Shown piece by piece: positions 32,126-40,177 of a stretch of DNA of 64,000 nt (positions are counted from its first letter, which is position 1; every line of letters starts with the position of its first letter). The notes below the pieces were generated by a model that ran no database searches, was not told the DNA's origin, and was given only the letters and a program-made list of their open reading frames with translations. The stretch is from assembly GCA_910577375.1 (NCBI GenBank), contig CAJTLT010000006.1, positions 27,242 to 91,241 of the forward strand, read 5' to 3'. The stretch is from an uncultured Christensenella sp. (lineage in GTDB: Bacteria; Bacillota; Clostridia; Christensenellales; Borkfalkiaceae). Position numbers and translations under genes: made by a program.

Positions 32126-32880
32126 GAATTCCAGACGGGAACCTCGCCCGAAAGCGTATAGCAGTTCAAAAGCGTTTCGCCGTCATACATAGAAACGCGC
32201 ACCTCGTGTTCTCCGTCGGAATACGCAAACGGAACGTTAGCCTGAACCTTCGTTCCCGCCGCCGAATAAACGCTCGTAAGCCCCGTAATCACGCTTGAAA
32301 ACGTAGAAGTATGCGCAATCTGAACGGTGTAAAGTCCGTCGTTCTGCGTAACTGAAGAAACGGTTCCCGCGCACACGGGATAAACGCTGCTCTTTGCGGT
32401 AAAGGTCAAAACGCCGCTGTCCGTAACGTTAACTTCGGCGTCGGCAAGCTCGCTCACAACGGGAGAAAGCTTTATCTCGCTGTAAGTCGGTTCAACCTTT
32501 TCGGTCTGTCTGTCGGTGAGCGTGCCTATAAAAGTGTTAATCGCGCTCGTCGGCATAAATAAATTAGTAAGGAATATGGCAAACGCAATAACGCAAACCG
32601 CCACAAGCTCCGTGATTATTATTTTGCTGCCCTTATCGGAAGAAAACAAACTTTTCGTCTTTTTTTCGGGCTTGGGAGCTTCCGACAAATCCTCCGCATA
32701 GACGTAAGCGCCCACGCGCTCGTTAACGCTGTCCACAACAAGGTCTTTCAGCTCCTCCTGCGAAATTTCGGGCGTTTGCTCCTTTTTTGTTCTGTGCTTG
32801 AAAAAGCTCTTCTTTTTAACCACGTTAACCGTGCTCACGGGAATTTCGAGCATTTCGGCATAATCGAGTTCTTGGTTCAT
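32122..32880 (-). CDS. spoIVFA: SpoIVFA-like regulator of SpoIVFB
   Basis: 252 residues: a basic cytoplasmic N-terminus, one membrane segment (about residues 88-112: IIITELVAVCVIAFAIFLTN) and an outer domain that resembles a degenerate M23/LytM fold (YPVCAGTVSSVTQNDGLYTV, GTKVQANVPFAYSDGEHEV), without zinc ligands. SpoIVFA in Bacillus anchors and inhibits SpoIVFB until a forespore signal. The sequence is weakly conserved, so the call rests on domain layout and on the overlap with spoIVFB. GGAGG precedes the ATG. Confidence 0.75.
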   Translation of the reverse strand: MNQELDYAEMLEIPVSTVNVVKKKSFFKHRTKKEQTPEISQEELKDLVVDSVNERVGAYVYAEDLSEAPKPEKKTKSLFSSDKGSKIIITELVAVCVIAFAIFLTNLFMPTSAINTFIGTLTDRQTEKVEPTYSEIKLSPVVSELADAEVNVTDSGVLTFTAKSSVYPVCAGTVSSVTQNDGLYTVQIAHTSTFSSVITGLTSVYSAAGTKVQANVPFAYSDGEHEVRVSMYDGETLLNCYTLSGEVPVWNS

Positions 32881-33226
32881 AATTTCCTCCGCAAATTTAA
32901 GTCTACCGTATCTTATGCGGATTAATTTCGCGTTAGAACAATTTTTTTCGATTACGCATATAATAAACTCCTCTTCCCCCGCCGTCCGTTAAAACCGGTC
33001 CGCCCCCATACAAAAAGTCTTAATAATAAAGCGGTTTAAACCGTAATAAATTAAAAAAGTTTAATGTATCACTTCGGCAAAAACGGCAACGCTCAAACTA
33101 TTAAAAACGCATACCAAACAACACAAAAAAAACCAACAAATAAAATCACCCGCAAAACAAAAACCGAACAGCAAAACGGCATTCGGTCTGTCGGCGTAAC
33201 GCGGAAATAAAATCAACCGCCGCCGC
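32881..33226. other. Gene-free AT-rich spacer
   Basis: No ORF here has a ribosome site or protein-like composition. One perfect 12-bp palindrome, CGGTTTAAACCG, occurs at 33032-33043. The spoIVFA leader occupies the first part. Confidence 0.5.
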
Positions 33227-33255
33227 TTGAATTTTCGGCGGAAATCCGATAAAAT
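33227..33255 (+). promoter_or_regulatory. Promoter ahead of the 42-codon small ORF
   Basis: TTGAAT (33227-33232), 17-nt spacer, TAAAAT (33250-33255). Transcription would begin near 33262, about 60 nt before the small ORF at 33324. Confidence 0.5.
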
Positions 33256-33323
33256 TCGCCGAACCCACGGCAATAATCAAAACAGCCGGTATTAACGCTA
33301 ATGTTATAAGGAGATATACAATT

Positions 33324-33452
33324 ATGAAAATTCATTGCGAATGCGGCAACTCCCCTTACGCTGAAACAACGGATAATTTTTGGATTTTATGGTGTATATA
33401 TCACCGAAAAATTGTATACCGCACGTCGGGCTGTACAAGAGAAGATAATTAA
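33324..33452 (+). CDS. Small cysteine-containing protein, hypothetical
   Basis: 42 codons, beginning MKIHCECGNSPYAETTDNFW. AAGGAG lies 10 nt before the ATG, a promoter is visible further upstream, and a strong terminator is downstream at 33530. The four cysteines (CEC near the start, then two more single ones) could bind a metal, as in zinc-ribbon peptides. I do not recognise the family. It might also be the remnant of a longer zinc-ribbon protein. Confidence 0.5.
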   Translation: MKIHCECGNSPYAETTDNFWILWCIYHRKIVYRTSGCTREDN

Positions 33453-33529
33453 TAAATATTATAAAAGCATTATCAAACAATAACAAAATCAAAGCCGCAA
33501 TACGCAAAACAGTAAAATTTGCGCTTTTT

Positions 33530-33576
33530 AAAACCCCCGCTACGAACGGCAAACAAGCCGTCCGTAGCGGGGGTTT
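33530..33576. terminator. Strong bidirectional terminator between the small ORF and rsmA
   Basis: The arms 33531-33550 and 33557-33576 pair over nearly 20 bp with one mismatch (AAACCCCCGCTACGAACGGC against its complement). It closes the small ORF on the plus strand and rsmA on the minus strand. Confidence 0.85.
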
Positions 33577-33587
33577 ATCGCTTAAAA

Positions 33588-34424
33588 TTATTTTATTGCT
33601 TCGCCTATTTTATCGGAAAGCAAAGCAAACTGTTGCGGAGAAAGAGTTTCCCCCCTCGCCTTTAAATCTATATCACAGCTTTCCAGAATATTCCGCGTCC
33701 GTTCCCGCGTAAGCTTAAACACGTTAACAATATTGTTTTCCAATGTTTTGCGCCGTGCCGCAAAAGCCGCATGCACCGTCTTTTTATATAAAGCCTCGTC
33801 CTTTACCGCTATGCTCCCCCTTTCAACTGTAAGTTTAACAACCGCGCTGTCAACGTTGGGGCGGGGCGTAAACATTGTTCTGGGCACTTTTTTTATAATT
33901 TCCGCGCGTGCAGTCAACGCGATAACCGCGGTAATCGCGCCATATTCGGGGGTGTTTTCCTTTGCGCAAAATCTTTGAGCAACCTCTTCCTGAACCATTA
34001 CGGTAAGGCTTCTGCACTTTTCCCCCTCTTCCAAAAGCTTTGTGACAAGCGGGGTAGTAACATAATACGGAAGGTTTGCAATAACCGAATATTCCCCAAT
34101 CTCCCTTTCAAGCTCCTTTAAATTTACTTTTAAAAAGTCCTTGAAAACAATTTCCGCATTTTCGACGCCCGCAAGCGTTCTTCCCAGAACGGGTTTTAAA
34201 GAGGTATCCACCTCGAACGCAATCACACGCCCCGCCTTTTCGGCAATGGCGCGCGTAAGCGTACCCGCCCCGCAGCCTATTTCGACAACAGTTTCCCCGC
34301 TCTGAACGCCGGACTGCGCCACAATAGACGCAAGAAGATTTTTATCCGTTATAAAATTCTGACCGAATTTCTTTTTAAATCCGAACCCGCACCCCGCAAG
34401 AACGCTCTTTAAATCATTTTCCAT
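33588..34424 (-). CDS. rsmA: 16S rRNA dimethyladenosine transferase RsmA (KsgA)
   Basis: 278 residues. It dimethylates two adenines near the 3' end of 16S rRNA. Motifs: KKFGQNFITDKNLL near residue 19, VVEIGCGAGTLTRAI near 47, IANLPYYVTTPLV with the catalytic NLPY near 118, and the rRNA-binding VPRTMFTPRPNVDSAVV. In B. subtilis it follows metG-tatD-rnmV; here tatD and metG lie just upstream but rnmV is absent. It has its own promoter. Confidence 0.97.
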   Translation of the reverse strand: MENDLKSVLAGCGFGFKKKFGQNFITDKNLLASIVAQSGVQSGETVVEIGCGAGTLTRAIAEKAGRVIAFEVDTSLKPVLGRTLAGVENAEIVFKDFLKVNLKELEREIGEYSVIANLPYYVTTPLVTKLLEEGEKCRSLTVMVQEEVAQRFCAKENTPEYGAITAVIALTARAEIIKKVPRTMFTPRPNVDSAVVKLTVERGSIAVKDEALYKKTVHAAFAARRKTLENNIVNVFKLTRERTRNILESCDIDLKARGETLSPQQFALLSDKIGEAIK

Positions 34425-34454
34425 ATTTTAGCTTAACCTTTAAAGTATAAAGTT

Positions 34455-34483
34455 ATTATAACAATACAAACTAAGATTGTAAA
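34455..34483 (-). promoter_or_regulatory. SigA-type promoter of rsmA
   Basis: Minus strand TTTACA (34483-34478), 17-nt spacer ending TGT, TATAAT (34460-34455). AAAGG lies between it and the ATG. Confidence 0.7.
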
Positions 34484-34517
34484 CGGATTTGCTCCGTTTG
34501 CAAAACCAATGATAAAG

Positions 34518-34547
34518 AAGCCCTTGCGGGGAAAACCGCAAGGGCTT
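34518..34547 (-). terminator. Terminator downstream of metG-tatD
   Basis: AAGCCCTTGCGG and CCGCAAGGGCTT form a 12-bp stem with a 6-nt loop. It lies 168 nt after the tatD stop; the sequence between (34548-34715) has no convincing gene and would form a long 3' UTR. Confidence 0.75.
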
Positions 34548-34715
34548 TGACTTTATAATAAACTTTTAAAATTTAACACGCGCAATAACTCATTAAGTTT
34601 TCGCAATTTGAAAACCTCGCGTCTCTTAATACAACATCTAAAAACACAAGCATATAATCGCGGCAATTCACATATACAAGCCGCATACATTTACCGATTT
34701 GGGCGCTAAACCAAT

Positions 34716-35498
34716 CTACGCATTCCCTAATTTTTTAAACAGTCTGTGAGCGTTCTCCCAGATTTGTTCCGCGGTAAATTCAACGCTTACCCCCTTGATA
34801 TCCGCGATATTAGCCGTTATTTCGGGTATACTCGCGGGAGTATTAGGGAATTGCCCCGTTATCGAACGCGGCGGCAAATAAGGGCTGTCCGTTTCGGAAA
34901 GTATCCTCTCAAAGCTTATCGCCGCAATGCTTTTCCTTGCGCGTTTACTGCCCGAGTAAGTGCTTGTGCCTCCGAAAGAAAAGTAAATCCCCAGCTTTTC
35001 AAGCTCTTTCGCAATTTCGGGCGAATGGGAATAACAGTGTAACAGCGCGCCGTTTTTCAAACAAGCGGAATATTCACTTAAAACGCTTACCATATCTTCC
35101 GCGCAATCGCGGGAATGTATCTGCACAGGCAATCCAAGTTTATCAGCCAAAAGCAATTGCTCCGCGAATATGCGCCGTTGAAGGCGTTTATCGGTGTCTG
35201 GATAATGATAATCCAGCCCGATTTCGCCTATGGCAACGCATTTTTCGCCGCGTGCAAGCTCCTTGATTTTTTCAAGGTCGCCGTCGCGGTAATTTTTGAG
35301 TTCCGTAGGGTGAAAACCCGCCGTAAAGTAACACATATTATGCCGTCCGGCAAGATTTTCGCAAAATTCCGAAGAGTTCAAATCGAACCCGACGGCAATT
35401 ACTTTTTCAACTCCGGCCGCCTTTATTTTTGTTAAAAGCGCGGACAAATCGCCGTAATGTCCGCCGTCCAAATGGCAATGGACGTCTATGAATTTCAC
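34716..35498 (-). CDS. tatD: TatD-family metal-dependent DNase
   Basis: 260 residues from a GTG at 35498 that overlaps the metG stop as GTGA; the longer frame would lie within metG. Motifs of the TatD TIM barrel: FIDVHCHLDG at the start, AIGEIGLDYHY near residue 95, QIHSRD near 130, LLHCYSHS near 157, and LSETDSPYLPP near 205. Members act as 3'-5' exonucleases or deacylases. metG-tatD is a conserved pair in Bacillota. Confidence 0.95.
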   Translation of the reverse strand: MKFIDVHCHLDGGHYGDLSALLTKIKAAGVEKVIAVGFDLNSSEFCENLAGRHNMCYFTAGFHPTELKNYRDGDLEKIKELARGEKCVAIGEIGLDYHYPDTDKRLQRRIFAEQLLLADKLGLPVQIHSRDCAEDMVSVLSEYSACLKNGALLHCYSHSPEIAKELEKLGIYFSFGGTSTYSGSKRARKSIAAISFERILSETDSPYLPPRSITGQFPNTPASIPEITANIADIKGVSVEFTAEQIWENAHRLFKKLGNA

Positions 35499-37480
35499 GC
35501 CAGAACGCTCCCGTCGGGAACGTCCTTTTCGGGCGAAACTATACTCAGCGTTCCGTCGGGCGCTTCGGCGCAAACAATCATCCCCTCGCTCAAAAGCCCT
35601 TTCATTTCACGCGGGGGCAAATTGCAAACAACTATAACGCGCTTGCCGACCATTTCTTCCGCCGTGTAATGCTTTGCTATTCCCGAAAGCACGGAAATTG
35701 TTCTGTTCCCAAGGCTCACGGTTTCGTGCAGAAGCTTGCTCTTTTTAACCGCCTCGCACGCAATAACCGTGCCCACGCGCATTTCTATTTTTCCGAAATC
35801 GTCTATCGTTATCTGCTCTTTCTTTTCTTCGTTCACGGGCGCCACCTCCATTCTCTGTTTCTCCTCTATTTTTTCGATTAAGGGCTTAATATCCCCGAAT
35901 TTAACCCTCTCGAACAGCGTCGCGGGCGTTGCAGTAACTTTATATTCCTCAAGGCATTTACCGTCGCCGATATCTCCGCTAAGCCCGCCGATTTCTTTCA
36001 AAATCTTTTCCGCGGTTTCGGGCATAAAGGGTTTTAAAATATTCGCGCCGATGTCCAAAGATATCAGAAGATTATACAAAACTTCAGAAAGCCTCTCCCT
36101 CTTCGCCTCTTCCTTTGCAAGCAGCCAGGGTGTGGTTTCGTCTATATACTTATTCGCACGGCGGAACAAAGTCCAAAGGCAGTCCAAAGCGTCCGCAACC
36201 TTGTATTCCTCCATTTTCGCCGCAACCTTTTCATAAGTTGCGCGGATAACGCTTTCAAAATCGTCGTCCGTCTCGCCTTTTACTCCCGTCTTTACGGCTG
36301 TCCCGCCCAAATACTGGTTAGTCATAGAAACGGTGCGCTTGACAAGATTACCCAAAACGTTGGCAAGGTCGGAATTGATTCTCTCGCACATAAGCTCCCA
36401 GGTTATAATGCCGTCGTCGGCGTAAGGCATTTCGTGCAAAACAAAATATCTCACCGCGTCCACGCCGAAAATCCCCGCCAAATCGTCGGCGTACATAACG
36501 TTGCCTTTCGATTTGGACATCTTGTCCCCGCCCTGCAACAGCCAAGGGTGGCCGAGAATACATTTCGGCAGCGGCTCTCCCAAAGCCATCAAAAACACCG
36601 GCCAATAAACGGTATGGAACCGTATAATGTCCTTGCCGATAATATGCACGTCTGCGGGCCAGTTCTTTTTATACATATCGGAAGAACCGTCCGTGTCATA
36701 CCCTACGCCCGTAATATAATTCGTCAGCGCGTCAAGCCAAACATAAACGACGTGGCGGCTGTCGAATTCCACGGGAACGCCCCATTTGAACGTGGAGCGG
36801 GAAACGCACAAATCCTGCAATTTGGTTTTAAGCGTTCCGTTTTCGCACGCGGATAAAATCTCTCCGTCGCTCTTGCCGATAAACTCGTCGTCGAGCAAAA
36901 AGTTATTCATCATTTCGTTTTTGCGCGATACGGGTTTAATGAATTCGGGGTGGCTGACGATATGCTTCACAAGCCTTTCCGCATACTTGCCCATTTTGAA
37001 AAAGTACGCCTCTTCCTTCGCGGGCTTGACTTCCCGCCCACAATCGGGGCATTTTCCGTCAACAAGCTGGCTCGCCGTCCAGAAGCTTTCGCAAGGCGTG
37101 CAATACAAGCCCTCGTAAGAGCCCTTATAAATATCGCCCTGATTATAAAGCTTTGTAAATATTTTCTGAACGGTGCGCTCGTGATAACTGTCGGTCGTGC
37201 GGATAAACTTATCGTAAGATACGTTCATCAAATCCCATATCCGCTTTACCTCAGCGGCGCAGCCGTCCACAAACTGCTTGCACGTAACGCCCTTTTCCGC
37301 CGCTTTCTGCTCCACCTTAAGCCCGTGCTCGTCCGTGCCCGTCATAAAGAACACGTCGTAACCCTGCATACGCCTGAACCGCGCCACCGCGTCGGAAAAT
37401 ATGCTCTCGTAAGTGTTGCCGATATGCGGCTTGCCCGAAGTATAAGTTATAGCCGTGGTAAGATAAAATTTCTCTTTCAA
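35495..37480 (-). CDS. metG: Methionyl-tRNA synthetase with C-terminal tRNA-binding domain
   Basis: 661 residues from a TTG with GGGAG upstream. The class I motif is GKPHIGNTYE and KMSKSKGN is present; a zinc knuckle reads CTPCESFW and CPDCGRE. The last 100 residues (IDDFGKIEMRVGTVIACEAV) form the Trbp111-type tRNA-binding domain that drives dimerisation. All expected parts are intact. It is the first gene of the metG-tatD operon and is preceded by its own promoter. No T-box fits in the leader, which is only about 20 nt. Confidence 0.97.
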   Translation of the reverse strand: MKEKFYLTTAITYTSGKPHIGNTYESIFSDAVARFRRMQGYDVFFMTGTDEHGLKVEQKAAEKGVTCKQFVDGCAAEVKRIWDLMNVSYDKFIRTTDSYHERTVQKIFTKLYNQGDIYKGSYEGLYCTPCESFWTASQLVDGKCPDCGREVKPAKEEAYFFKMGKYAERLVKHIVSHPEFIKPVSRKNEMMNNFLLDDEFIGKSDGEILSACENGTLKTKLQDLCVSRSTFKWGVPVEFDSRHVVYVWLDALTNYITGVGYDTDGSSDMYKKNWPADVHIIGKDIIRFHTVYWPVFLMALGEPLPKCILGHPWLLQGGDKMSKSKGNVMYADDLAGIFGVDAVRYFVLHEMPYADDGIITWELMCERINSDLANVLGNLVKRTVSMTNQYLGGTAVKTGVKGETDDDFESVIRATYEKVAAKMEEYKVADALDCLWTLFRRANKYIDETTPWLLAKEEAKRERLSEVLYNLLISLDIGANILKPFMPETAEKILKEIGGLSGDIGDGKCLEEYKVTATPATLFERVKFGDIKPLIEKIEEKQRMEVAPVNEEKKEQITIDDFGKIEMRVGTVIACEAVKKSKLLHETVSLGNRTISVLSGIAKHYTAEEMVGKRVIVVCNLPPREMKGLLSEGMIVCAEAPDGTLSIVSPEKDVPDGSVLA

Positions 37481-37508
37481 AACAATTTCTCCCGTAATTT
37501 TCCGTTAA

Positions 37509-37538
37509 ATTATAGCACACCCGCCCGCAAAATGTAAA
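37509..37538 (-). promoter_or_regulatory. SigA-type promoter of metG
   Basis: Minus strand TTTACA (37538-37533), 18-nt spacer ending TGC, TATAAT (37514-37509). The start point near 37502 leaves a short leader that contains GGGAG. Confidence 0.7.
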
Positions 37539-37553
37539 CTGATTTAATAAACA

Positions 37554-37588
37554 ACCGCGCCGCGCACTTTTCTGCGCGCGGCGCGGCA
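37554..37588. repeat. GC-rich hairpin between divergent metG and spmA
   Basis: CCGCGCCGCGC and GCGCGGCGCGG pair around an 8-11 nt loop. It lies upstream of both promoters and has no T-run, so it is not an obvious terminator for either gene. Confidence 0.5.
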
Positions 37589-37667
37589 ACAAACAAAAAG
37601 CAAAACCGTTACCCCGCGCCGTGCGGCAAGGCGCATAATCTTAAACACTCTATAATAAATTTAATAT

Positions 37668-38261
37668 ATGAACGTCATTTTTTCGGTAATCTTTATCGCC
37701 TCGCTCGCAGTTATGGCAATTATCGCGCCGGACAAGCTCCTCTCTTCCCTCCTCGGCGGCGCGGAGCGTTCGGCAAAAATGGCGCTCACTCTCTTTTGCA
37801 TATACGCGGTATGGATGGGCGTCTCCCGCCTTGCAGAAAAAAGCGGGCTTTCAAAACAAGCCGCACGCGCGCTAAAACCGCTCTCACGCAAACTTTTCAA
37901 AACGGAAAACGAAGCCGCGTCCGAAAACCTCGCAATGAACCTTTCCTGTAATCTTTTGGGCATAGGCGGCGCGGCTACGCCGTACGCGGTTAAAGCCATA
38001 GGCGAACTCGAAAAAGACGGAAACGAACGCGCCCAAAAACTTTTATTCGTAATAAACGCCACTTCGATACAGATTATCCCATCAACCGTAATGGCGCTGA
38101 GAACAAGCGCGGGCAGCGCCGCCGCGTTCGACACGTTTTTACCCTCTTTGATTTGCACGGTATTTTCAACGGCAGTCGCCGTATTTCTGTTTTTGTCATG
38201 GCGCGCAGCATGGCAAAAATTCAAACGCAAATCAAAGAAAAAGAAAGCGGGGCGCGCCTGA
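37668..38261 (+). CDS. spmA: Spore maturation protein SpmA
   Basis: 197 residues with about five membrane segments (nucleoside-recognition-domain fold). The conserved segment NLSCNLLGIGGAATPYAVKA near residue 90 is diagnostic for SpmA. SpmA and SpmB act in dehydration of the spore core. TATAAT is at 37651-37656, 11 nt before the ATG, and no SD is visible, so the leader would be about five bases. The spmB start overlaps the stop as TGATG. The C-terminal 15 residues are very basic. Confidence 0.93.
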   Translation: MNVIFSVIFIASLAVMAIIAPDKLLSSLLGGAERSAKMALTLFCIYAVWMGVSRLAEKSGLSKQAARALKPLSRKLFKTENEAASENLAMNLSCNLLGIGGAATPYAVKAIGELEKDGNERAQKLLFVINATSIQIIPSTVMALRTSAGSAAAFDTFLPSLICTVFSTAVAVFLFLSWRAAWQKFKRKSKKKKAGRA

Positions 38262-38764
38262 TGGTTTTCATAATCCCCGCCGTTTTTATTATCGTTTTCA
38301 TATTCGCGGCGGTAAAAAAAGTAAAAATATACGACGAGTTTTCCGCGGGCGTCGGGGAAGCCGTCAAATTCACGATTTCCCTTATCCCCTGTCTCGCCGC
38401 AATATTTATGATGTGCGAACTGTTCGAAGCTTCGGGGCTTGCAGACGCTCTCTGCAAATTCCTTTCCCCCGCTTTCGGCGCGCTCGGGATTCCCGCAGAG
38501 CTTACAAAACTCGTGCTTATAAAGCCCTTTTCGGGCAGCGGTTCGCTCGCATACCTCAACGAAATCATAGAAGCCTACGGAGCCGACAGCTACGTAACGC
38601 GCTGCGCATGCGTATGCTTCGGCTCTTCGGAAACCGTTTTCTATATATCGGCGGTCTATTTCGCGGGCACAAAAAACAAAAAGCTCGCCCTTCCTGTCGC
38701 CGCGGTGCTTATATCAACTCTTTTAACCACAGCCCTCGCCTGCCTTATTTGCAAAGTGATGTAA
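38261..38764 (+). CDS. spmB: Spore maturation protein SpmB
   Basis: 168 residues from the ATG that overlaps the spmA stop by one base; longer frames would lie in spmA. It has four to five membrane segments and the SpmB signature KPFSGSGSLAYLNEIIEAYG followed by FGSSETVFYISAVYFA. It works together with SpmA. No terminator is obvious on the plus strand; a minus-strand RNA unit lies just downstream and could oppose read-through. Confidence 0.93.
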   Translation: MVFIIPAVFIIVFIFAAVKKVKIYDEFSAGVGEAVKFTISLIPCLAAIFMMCELFEASGLADALCKFLSPAFGALGIPAELTKLVLIKPFSGSGSLAYLNEIIEAYGADSYVTRCACVCFGSSETVFYISAVYFAGTKNKKLALPVAAVLISTLLTTALACLICKVM

Positions 38765-38806
38765 CCGCCGCAAACAACATTTAACCCTCAAACACTATAA
38801 ATCCGT

Positions 38807-38906
38807 AAAAAACAGAAACGACGCAAACCGGAGTTTGCGCCGCCTCTATATGATAAGGGGGAAAATGATGAGCGAATGTTTTATGTAAACCCTGTTTGTG
38901 TTTACA
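38807..38906 (-). ncRNA. Candidate small RNA of about 100 nt
   Basis: A promoter (38940-38913) is followed after about 65 nt by an intrinsic terminator: GCGCAAACTCCGGTTTGCGT (38840-38821) and then a T-rich tail with six T (38812-38807). No ORF of more than a few codons exists on this strand. The RNA has a 5' hairpin (GTAAAC with GTTTAC) and an unpaired C-rich segment, TTTTCCCCCTTATC, complementary to strong ribosome sites (AAGGGGG). C-rich seed regions of this type are known from Gram-positive regulatory RNAs. No family could be named by eye. Confidence 0.45.
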
Positions 38907-38912
38907 CTCTAA

Positions 38913-38940
38913 ATTATATACAAATCCGCAAAAATGTAAA
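38913..38940 (-). promoter_or_regulatory. Promoter of the candidate small RNA
   Basis: Minus strand TTTACA (38940-38935), 16-nt spacer, TATAAT (38918-38913). No protein-coding gene follows on the minus strand before spmB is reached in antisense. Confidence 0.55.
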
Positions 38941-39055
38941 ACATATGAAAAACAAATTTTTAAAATAAATTTTGATAATTCGCCCTAACAAAATTTGAAA
39001 ATAATTCACAATTTAACATAATCTGCGTATTTAACCCATAAAAACGCAGATTATT

Positions 39056-40177
39056 TTATTTGTTTCTTATCGCGGCAACGGCTCTCTTCAAAACCTCAAC
39101 CGTCTTGTCAACCTCTTCAAAATTGTTATATTTACCGAACGTAAATCTCACCGCCGACTTCGCACGGCTTTCGGAAAGCCCCGCCGCCATAAGCGCGCGG
39201 GAAGGAGTAACCGCCCCCGCCGAACAAGCCGAACCCGTTGAAACGGCTATTCCGTTCAAATCGAGGTAAAACAAAATATTCTCGCCCTCGCAGCCGTCAA
39301 AAGAAATATTCGCGTGGGAAGGCAAAATGTGCCCGCCTCCGTTTATATGCGTTCCGTCTATTTCGGAAAGAACTCTTGAAACGAACTTATCCCTCAAACC
39401 TGAAAGATAAGCCGCCGCGCTTTCGCGTTCTCGGCACGCAAGCTCAAACGCTTTCGCCAATCCTATAACCGCCGCCGTATTCACGGTGCCGCCGCGCAGT
39501 CCGTGCTCTTGCCTGCCGCCGGAAATAAGCCGCGATATTTTCGAACCGCTCTTTACATAAAGCGCGCCCGCGCCTTTCGGTCCGTAAAATTTATGCGCTG
39601 AAAATCCTAGCGCGTCGCAATATTCAACAGGCAATGCGCGGGTACATGCAGACTGAACGCAATCCGCATAATAAAACACTCCGCGCGCCCTGCAAATCCC
39701 GCCTATTTCCTCAACGGGCTGTATAACGCCCGTTTCATTGTTAGCCGCCATTACCGCGCAAAACACGGTATCCTTGCGTATTGCCGCCGCCACGCTTTCG
39801 GGCGAAATTCTTCCGTTTCCGTCGGGATTTAAAAACGTCGCCTCAAAACCGTGCTTTTGCATATCCTCCGCGCTTTCCAAAAGCGCGGGGTGTTCTATGG
39901 CGGAAACAATCAAATGCCCCTTGCCGCGTTCGGCACATACGCCTTTGAGCGCGGTGTTGCCCGCTTCCGTTCCGCCCGAAACAAAATAAATCTCTTCGGA
40001 CCTGCAACTCAAAAGCTCCGCTATCTTATCGCGCGCCGCCGTAACCGCGTTTGCCACCGCTCTTCCGTAAGAATGCTGCGACTGCGGGTTCCCGAAATTC
40101 TCCTTTAAAAACGGCGTCATCTCCGCAAGAACATCGTCGTCTATCCTCGTAGTCGCCGCGTTGTCAAGATATATCAT
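39056..40177 (-). CDS. Cysteine desulfurase (NifS/IscS class)
   Basis: 373 residues. PLP enzyme that takes sulfur from cysteine for Fe-S clusters and thiolated tRNA. Motifs: IYLDNAATTRIDDDVL at the start, HLIVSAIEHPALLES near residue 95, the PLP lysine in FSAHKFYGPKGAGAL near 200, and the catalytic cysteine in STGSACSAGAVTPSR near 320. No scaffold gene (iscU) or mnmA is adjacent. It overlaps the upstream membrane protein gene by 4 nt and is the last gene of the ispE operon. Confidence 0.92.
   Translation of the reverse strand: MIYLDNAATTRIDDDVLAEMTPFLKENFGNPQSQHSYGRAVANAVTAARDKIAELLSCRSEEIYFVSGGTEAGNTALKGVCAERGKGHLIVSAIEHPALLESAEDMQKHGFEATFLNPDGNGRISPESVAAAIRKDTVFCAVMAANNETGVIQPVEEIGGICRARGVFYYADCVQSACTRALPVEYCDALGFSAHKFYGPKGAGALYVKSGSKISRLISGGRQEHGLRGGTVNTAAVIGLAKAFELACRERESAAAYLSGLRDKFVSRVLSEIDGTHINGGGHILPSHANISFDGCEGENILFYLDLNGIAVSTGSACSAGAVTPSRALMAAGLSESRAKSAVRFTFGKYNNFEEVDKTVEVLKRAVAAIRNK

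Noticed and set aside
33061..33273. Minus-strand ORF of 70 codons
   Set aside because: No ribosome site, strongly biased Phe/Cys/Arg composition, and it overlaps the promoter of the small ORF.
37481..37667. T-box leader for metG
   Set aside because: The promoter lies only about 30 nt before the start codon, so the hairpin further upstream is not transcribed with metG.
38865..38888. Seven-codon plus-strand ORF after AAGGGGG
   Set aside because: Too short to judge, and the same bases are better explained as the C-rich segment of a minus-strand RNA.
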